Source: Salinicola socius
GTDB lineage: Bacteria > Pseudomonadota > Gammaproteobacteria > Pseudomonadales > Halomonadaceae
NCBI RefSeq assembly: GCF_001937195.1
Contig: NZ_MSDO01000029.1
Coordinates: forward strand, 1 to 64,000
Direction: 5' to 3'
Length of the DNA stretch: 64,000 nt
Position 1 is the stretch's first letter; every line of letters starts with the position of its first letter. This document shows, piece by piece, positions 59,198 to 64,000 of this stretch. A program made the translations under genes and the position numbers. The notes below the pieces were generated by a model. That model worked only from the letters and a program-made list of their open reading frames with translations. It did not search any database and was not told the origin of the DNA.

Positions 59198-60979
59198 TTA
59201 GTGATCGATCGCGATACCAGCCCCTTTGGGATAGCGCACGCTCTCGACGAGATCCTGAATCTCCTGGGGTGGCTCCTCGCTGACGCTGGAAACCACGTAG
59301 GCCACGACGAAGTTGAGGATGGCGCCGACCGCACCGATGGATAGTGGCGAGATGCCCAGTACCCAGTTGGCCTCGGTGTCCGGCAGGTTGTTGGTATCCG
59401 GAATGAAGAACCAGCCCTTGTAGACGAAGATGTAGACCAGGGTGAAGATCAGGCCCGTGAGCATGCCGGAAATCGCGCCCTTGTTGTTGATTCGCTTGGA
59501 GAATATTCCCATCATCAGCGCGGGGAAAAGCGAGGCGGCGGCGATACCGAAGGCCAGTGCCACGACCTGGGCAGCGAATCCGGGAGGATTGACGCCGAGA
59601 TAGGTGGCGACGACGATCGCGACGGACATCGAGATGCGCGCTGCCCGCAGTTCGCCCTTCTCGGTGATCTTCGGATTGATCGCACCCTTGATCAGGTCAT
59701 GACTGATCGCCGAGGAGATCGCCAGCAACAGGCCGGCCGCGGTGGATAGTGCTGCAGCCAGGCCCCCCGCCGCGATCAGACCGACCACCCAGCCGGGCAG
59801 ATTGGCGATTTCGGGGTTGGCCAGGACCAGAATATCGTTGCTGACCTCCAGCTCGTTGCCTTGCCAGCCGCGGTTGGAGAAATCGGCGGTGTCGTTGTAG
59901 AGCTGAATGTTGCCGTCGTTGTTCTTGTCCTCGAAGCTAATCAGCCCCGTTTCTTCCCAGGTCCGGATCCAGTCTGGACGATCTGCGTAAGCGATGGGGT
60001 TGGCGGCAGCGTCCTCGTAGTTCTCGACCTGGCCGGCCATGTCCGGGTAGATGGTGGTCACCAGATTGAGGCGGGCCATCGAGGCCACGGCCGGCGCCGT
60101 CAGGTAGAGCAGGCCGATGAACACCAGGGCCCAGCCGGCGGACCAGCGCGCGTCGGAGACCTTGGGCACCGTGAAAAAGCGCATGATGACATGCGGCAGG
60201 CCCGCGGTGCCGATCATCAGCGATAGCGTGAACAACACCATGTTCAGCTTGTTGTCGACCATCGCCGTGTACTCATTGAAGCCCAGTGCGGTAACGACTT
60301 CGTTGAGCTTGCTCAGTAGGGGCTCGCCGGAGGCGCTGTGATCGGAGAAGAGGCCGAGAGGCGGTATCGGGTTGTCGGTCAACTGCAGCGAAATGAACAC
60401 CGCCGGGATGGTGTAGGCGATGATCAGCACGATGTACTGCGCCACCTGGGTATAGGTGATCCCCTTCATCCCTCCCAGAACCGAGTAGAAGAACACCACG
60501 ATAGCGGCGATGATCAGACCGGTTGTCGCGTCGACCTCCAGAAAGCGCGAGAAGGCCACGCCGGCTCCGGCCATCTGGCCGATGACGTAGGTGAGCGACG
60601 CCACGATCAGGCAGACCACCGCTACCATGCGCGCCGATTTGCTGTAGAACCGGTCGCCGATGAACTCGGGGACGGTAAACTTGCCGAACTTGCGCAAGTA
60701 AGGGGCCAGCAGCAGAGCCAGCAGCACATAGCCACCGGTCCAGCCCATCAGAAAGGTGGAGGCGCCATAACCTGCCGAGGCGATGATGCCCGCCATGGAA
60801 ATGAACGAGGCGGCGGACATCCAGTCGGCGCCGATCGCCATGCCGTTGGTGATCGGGTGTACCCCGCCGCCAGCGACGTAGAAGTCCTTGGTCGAACCGG
60901 CCTTGGCCCAGATCGCAATGCCGATGTAGATGGCAAAGGAGCCCCCGACAAAGAGAACGTTGATCGCAAATTGACTCAT
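59198..60979 (-). CDS. Sodium:solute symporter, VC_2705 subfamily (ActP-related)
   Basis: A 593-residue SSS-family transporter with about 13 helices. Landmarks are GSTKDFYVAGGGVHPITNGMAIGADWMSAASFISMAG near the start, LRKFGKFTVPEFIGDRFYS, VFFYSVLGGMKGITYTQVAQYIVLI and AAALSTAAGLLLAISSAISHDL. A loop of about 60 residues near 315-375, with DKNNDGNIQLYND (calcium-like Asp/Asn repeat), is larger than in ActP. It is close to acetate permease ActP but of the two-subunit type paired with the DUF4212 protein encoded 6 bases upstream. Substrate: probably a short carboxylate. Confidence 0.9.
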   Translation of the reverse strand: MSQFAINVLFVGGSFAIYIGIAIWAKAGSTKDFYVAGGGVHPITNGMAIGADWMSAASFISMAGIIASAGYGASTFLMGWTGGYVLLALLLAPYLRKFGKFTVPEFIGDRFYSKSARMVAVVCLIVASLTYVIGQMAGAGVAFSRFLEVDATTGLIIAAIVVFFYSVLGGMKGITYTQVAQYIVLIIAYTIPAVFISLQLTDNPIPPLGLFSDHSASGEPLLSKLNEVVTALGFNEYTAMVDNKLNMVLFTLSLMIGTAGLPHVIMRFFTVPKVSDARWSAGWALVFIGLLYLTAPAVASMARLNLVTTIYPDMAGQVENYEDAAANPIAYADRPDWIRTWEETGLISFEDKNNDGNIQLYNDTADFSNRGWQGNELEVSNDILVLANPEIANLPGWVVGLIAAGGLAAALSTAAGLLLAISSAISHDLIKGAINPKITEKGELRAARISMSVAIVVATYLGVNPPGFAAQVVALAFGIAAASLFPALMMGIFSKRINNKGAISGMLTGLIFTLVYIFVYKGWFFIPDTNNLPDTEANWVLGISPLSIGAVGAILNFVVAYVVSSVSEEPPQEIQDLVESVRYPKGAGIAIDH

Positions 60980-60985
60980 GCAGGC

Positions 60986-61246
60986 TTACTCCCCGAGTCC
61001 GAATTGTTTGTCCAGTCGGTTCATCTTCCAGGCATAAAAGAAGATCAGGCCGATGAAGATCAGAATGGATCCCTGTTGAGCGAACCAGAAACCCAGGTCG
61101 GTACCGCCGACGGATATGCCGGCGAGCAGGGGGCGCAACAGAATGGCGCAGCCATAGGATGCCAGCGCCCAGACAATCAGGCAGCCGGTTATCAGGCGAA
61201 GGTTCGCCTTCCAATAGGCAGCAGCGTTGGATTTGTCATCTGCCAT
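60986..61246 (-). CDS. DUF4212 sodium:solute symporter small subunit
   Basis: An 86-residue inner-membrane protein with two helices (LITGCLIVWALASYGCAILL and GSILIFIGLIFFYAWKMNRLD), the layout of DUF4212 proteins that accompany VC_2705-type symporters. It is the first gene on the minus strand, 6 bases before the large subunit, which implies co-translation and a complex. It diverges from the DUF294 gene across a 759-base gap. Confidence 0.9.
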   Translation of the reverse strand: MADDKSNAAAYWKANLRLITGCLIVWALASYGCAILLRPLLAGISVGGTDLGFWFAQQGSILIFIGLIFFYAWKMNRLDKQFGLGE

Positions 61247-62005
61247 GTTATCGTTCTCCGCGTCATTGAAGGTGGGAAGTGGCTTTGAGTTTATGTTTGC
61301 CCGGTAGGTCGGTCGTTCATCGACAAACTGTATTCATCGTGAGTGATTCGCATGCATACGAATTTTGCGCGGGGAGGTTCGACCGATTGGCGCTTTTCGA
61401 TCACTCATTTTATGGCGACTCCAGTCGCTCTTGATTGGCGCCATGGCTCGTCGACGGGATGCTTTATCGACGGGCGATTGCCCTGCGTTACTCAATAGCA
61501 ATATTGGGCAACGAAAACAAGGCGTTAAATCTTCTACCTTAGTATCGTCGGAATGGCTGAATAATAGTTGTAGATAGTTGACTAGCTGTAAATAAAGCTG
61601 TGGTTAAAATTTTGGCCGATGTCTATAGGACAATGGTCTGGTCATGAATTCGCGTCGCCCGGTCTGGCGGAGCGGCCAAGATCGATAGTCTGTTTTTTGC
61701 TGTAAAATAGCGAGTCATTACGAAATAAAAAGACAGTGAGTTTCGTTAATTTATAATAAGCTCGAAAACAAAAATAAGAGAAAGTGCAAGTGGTGTCGAA
61801 GTGACCCCGAAAACAGTGCTGCAGAAATGTCGGAAGCGTTCGGGAGCGCTGTCGATAGCGTCTTTGCTTGAGCATCCACGGTATGGTGCTTTTCAAGAGT
61901 GAATTTTCGTAACTGAGACGATGTGGCAGTTCGAGCGCGCCTTTGAAGGGCTCGTTCGCTGCCGGATCCCCGACAAGGGTGTGCCATTGCGATGGCGGGA
62001 GCCGC
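61247..62005. other. Long AT-rich divergent intergenic region
   Basis: About 760 bases between the symporter small subunit and the DUF294 gene. Most of 61480-61780 is clearly AT-richer than the rest of the window (runs such as TTAATTTATAATAAG). Several open frames, including one of about 400 bases on the minus strand at 61642-62043, have no signature and overlap the DUF294 start. No defined operator was picked out. It presumably carries promoters and perhaps activator sites for both neighbours. Confidence 0.45.
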
Positions 62006-63826
62006 ATGATGGTCGATATGGACCTTTCCCAGCCGCCTTTCACGCTGCTCGACGACAGCGGGCGTGAGCGTGTGGTTCGTGGCGTCGATCTGCTCTATTT
62101 CAGTCGTGACGAGATCATTCTCGATGCCGGTCAGCCCGGTGAGTTCATGTACATCATTCACAAGGGTGAGATCGCGGAGCTCGATCCACACGCGCCGAGC
62201 GATCAGGCGCGCATTGCCCATTACACGGCTGGTGACCTGTTCGGCGCTATCAGCATTCTCAAAGGGACCAGCCGATATCGCTTCAAGGTGGAGCAGGAAA
62301 GCCTCTGCTATGCGATGCCCAGGTCGCTCTTCGAGCACCTTTGCTGCGATTACCCGGCGTTCGCCGAATTCTTCCGGCGCGGGTTGGCGCAGAAGACCCG
62401 CCTGCTAGCCGAGCGTCGCGCCGAGAGTGGCGTGAACATGGCGGGTTTCATGCTGGCTCGGGTCAGCGCGTGCATGCGAGCCCCGTTGATCGTCGAGTCG
62501 ACCACGAGTATTGCCGCGGCGGTCAACCGGCTCAACGAGAGCCATGCCGATAGTCTGCTGGTCGGCAACAACGGTCGCTTCGGTGTGGTGACCAAGACCG
62601 ATTTGCTCAATGCCCTGGTCATGGAGGGCGCGACGCAGGCGCGTCCGGTCGTCACCATTGCCCACTTCGAGCTGGTATCCGCCGGTCCCGATCAGTATCT
62701 GTTCGAAGCGCTGGTGCAGATGACTCGGCATCAGGTGGCCAGGGTGGTAGTGGTCGAGCGGGATCTGCCGGTCGGCGTGGTGGAGTTGACCGATGTGCTC
62801 AGTTACTTCTCGAGCCGCTCCTACATGGTCAGTCTCGAGCTCGAGCAGGCCGGCGATCTCGAGGCTCTGGCTCGTGCCAGCGCTCGATTGCCGGCGTTGG
62901 TCCAGGCACTGATGGCCCAGGGGATCAAGCTCCGTTTTGTCATGGACCTGCTGGCGGCGCTCAACGGACGTATCGTCGACAAGGCCTATCAGTTTCTCAT
63001 CGACCCTCGCTACCGCGTCCAGAGCTGCCTATTGGTGATGGGCAGTGAAGGACGCGGCGAACAGATTCTCAAGACCGATCAGGACAATGCGCTGATCGTT
63101 GCCGACGATAGCTATTGGCCCGATCGCGCGATGGCCATGCAGCGTTTCACCGAAACGCTCTACACGCTGGGCTACCCACCGTGTCCGGGCAACATCATGG
63201 TCTCGAACCCTGCCTGGGTAGACAGCGAGAGCGGCTGGAGAAGGACGGTCTCGCGCTGGGTCGAGCGCCGTGACGAGGCGTCGCTGATGAACCTCGCGAT
63301 CATGCTCGATGCCCGTGGCGTGGCCGGCGACACCCGTCTGCTGGATCGCCTACGCGAATATCTCTTCGACAGCTGCTCCCACGATGAACTGCTGCTTTCC
63401 TACCTGGCTCGGGCTGCGCTGCATTTCGCCGCGCCGCTGACCCTGTTCGGCACGCTCAAGAAACCCAGACACGGTATCGACATCAAGAAAGGCGGCATCT
63501 TTCCGATCGTGCACGGGGTGCGCACCCTGGCGCTGGAATGTCGTATCGACGAAACATCGACCCTGGCCCGGCTGGCGGCGCTGGCCGAACAGGGACGGCT
63601 GGAAGCGGACTTTGCCGCGGATCTCGGCGAGGCGCTGGCGTTATTCATCGAGTTGCGCCTCAAGCAACAGCTGACCCGGCTCGACGGACGGCAGAACAGC
63701 GACGAACCCAATCTGGTCGTGGTTCAGGCCCTGTCCTCGCTGGAGCGCGACCTGTTGCGCCAGGCGCTGCATATCGTCAAGGATTTCCAGCAGCGTCTGA
63801 CGCACCGTTTTCATCTGGAATACTGA
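62006..63826 (+). CDS. cNMP-binding / CBS / DUF294 nucleotidyltransferase-like protein
   Basis: A 606-residue cytoplasmic protein. ATG 62006 with GGGAG 5 bases upstream is chosen. Domains in order: cyclic-nucleotide-binding (about 20-135: IILDAGQPGEFMYIIHKGEIAEL, GDLFGAISILKG), two CBS repeats (about 145-270), DUF294 nucleotidyltransferase-like (about 325-430: LLVMGSEGRGEQILKTDQDNALIV, with Asp pair) and the DUF294 C-terminal helical domain. Such proteins are thought to sense cAMP or adenylates and control the neighbouring symporter or the PTS; the activity of the transferase domain is unproven. Confidence 0.88.
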   Translation: MMVDMDLSQPPFTLLDDSGRERVVRGVDLLYFSRDEIILDAGQPGEFMYIIHKGEIAELDPHAPSDQARIAHYTAGDLFGAISILKGTSRYRFKVEQESLCYAMPRSLFEHLCCDYPAFAEFFRRGLAQKTRLLAERRAESGVNMAGFMLARVSACMRAPLIVESTTSIAAAVNRLNESHADSLLVGNNGRFGVVTKTDLLNALVMEGATQARPVVTIAHFELVSAGPDQYLFEALVQMTRHQVARVVVVERDLPVGVVELTDVLSYFSSRSYMVSLELEQAGDLEALARASARLPALVQALMAQGIKLRFVMDLLAALNGRIVDKAYQFLIDPRYRVQSCLLVMGSEGRGEQILKTDQDNALIVADDSYWPDRAMAMQRFTETLYTLGYPPCPGNIMVSNPAWVDSESGWRRTVSRWVERRDEASLMNLAIMLDARGVAGDTRLLDRLREYLFDSCSHDELLLSYLARAALHFAAPLTLFGTLKKPRHGIDIKKGGIFPIVHGVRTLALECRIDETSTLARLAALAEQGRLEADFAADLGEALALFIELRLKQQLTRLDGRQNSDEPNLVVVQALSSLERDLLRQALHIVKDFQQRLTHRFHLEY

Positions 63827-63837
63827 CGAGGGCCGCG

Positions 63838-64000
63838 ATGATACGTTCGTTACGCCGTGCGGCCGATCGACGCCGCCAGGGGCATGGCCGCTATGACTGG
63901 CTGTTCAGCCCCTACGCCGGTGACGAGCTGGTGGCCATCGACTGCGAGACCACCGGCCTCGACACCAGGACCGCCGAACTGGTCTCGATCGCCGCAGTGC
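63838..64000 (+). CDS. DEDDh 3'-5' exonuclease (DNA polymerase III epsilon-like), partial
   Basis: The first 54 codons of a gene that runs off the window. ATG 63838 has GAGG upstream and follows the DUF294 stop by 11 bases. The product begins MIRSLRRAADRRRQ and soon shows the exonuclease I motif LVAIDCETTGLDTRTAELVSIAAV, whose Asp and Glu bind catalytic metals. This exonuclease is a common neighbour of DUF294 and the DUF4212/SSS symporter, with no proven reason for the pairing. Confidence 0.85.
   Translation, partial: MIRSLRRAADRRRQGHGRYDWLFSPYAGDELVAIDCETTGLDTRTAELVSIAAV

Noticed and set aside
61642-62043. 133-residue minus-strand frame in the symporter/DUF294 gap
   Set aside because: It overlaps the DUF294 start region, runs through AT-rich noncoding sequence and has no signature.

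Overview
The window reads as one contiguous chromosomal segment of a high-GC gammaproteobacterium. The best inference is a halophile of the Halomonadaceae type (Halomonas/Salinicola-like). The basis is the rpsU-dnaG-rpoD block, a three-domain FruB (IIA-HPr-EI), TAXI-type TRAP transport, Na+:solute symporters and generally acidic proteins. No phage, insertion sequence, CRISPR array or defence island was recognised. This is mostly metabolic, transport and housekeeping sequence.

Layout. 1-711: end of a 23S rRNA, a 5S rRNA, and an unusual run of three intrinsic terminators, each preceded by a copy of the 5S 3' tail. 712-5802: a small lipoprotein, then a membrane PQQ dehydrogenase divergent from an outer-membrane porin. 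5896-11890: a branched-chain-amino-acid-type ABC operon (binding protein, LivHMGF) ending in a proline-racemase-fold enzyme with a Ser/Thr pair at the catalytic positions. 11945-16632 (minus strand): an AaeXAB-like efflux set, a methyltransferase pseudogene and a LysR regulator. 16881-22963: catecholate-type TonB receptor plus FecBCDE-like iron-siderophore ABC transporter. 23034-25645: EamA exporter/GNAT pair, a 54-residue membrane protein and a DUF192 protein with a (GLKQ)6 N-terminus. 25983-29816: TAXI TRAP transporter. 30033-34220: DUF4385, MOSC, and a beta-carbonic anhydrase/SulP bicarbonate module. 34303-36734 (minus): PhoD-like phosphatase/GNAT pair. 36846-43828: fructose regulon (repressor divergent from fruBKA, with a near-consensus Cra/FruR operator). 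43962-48646: macrodomain protein, BaeSR-like two-component system, folK-folB, plsY. 48627-54476: tsaD divergent from the macromolecular synthesis operon rpsU-dnaG-rpoD. 54531-64000: a symporter-fused hybrid histidine kinase, a conserved small membrane protein, and a Na+:solute symporter with its DUF4212 small subunit, divergent from a cNMP/CBS/DUF294 protein and a DEDDh exonuclease that runs off the window.

Working together: several units pair uptake with a matching enzyme or sensor. Examples are LivHMGF with a hydroxyproline/proline-type enzyme, carbonic anhydrase with SulP, fructose PTS with its repressor, and the symporter with a kinase whose own input domain is symporter-like. In both binding-protein-dependent transporters (liv and TRAP), a strong stem-loop without a U-tract lies between the abundant binding-protein gene and the permease gene.

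The best candidates for something undescribed are the Ser/Thr racemase-fold enzyme in the liv operon, the 54-65 kb symporter/kinase/DUF294/exonuclease neighbourhood with its uncharacterised 171-residue membrane protein, the (GLKQ)6 signal-peptide expansion, and the 5S-tail/terminator array. Functions come from reading motifs by eye; no database search was run.
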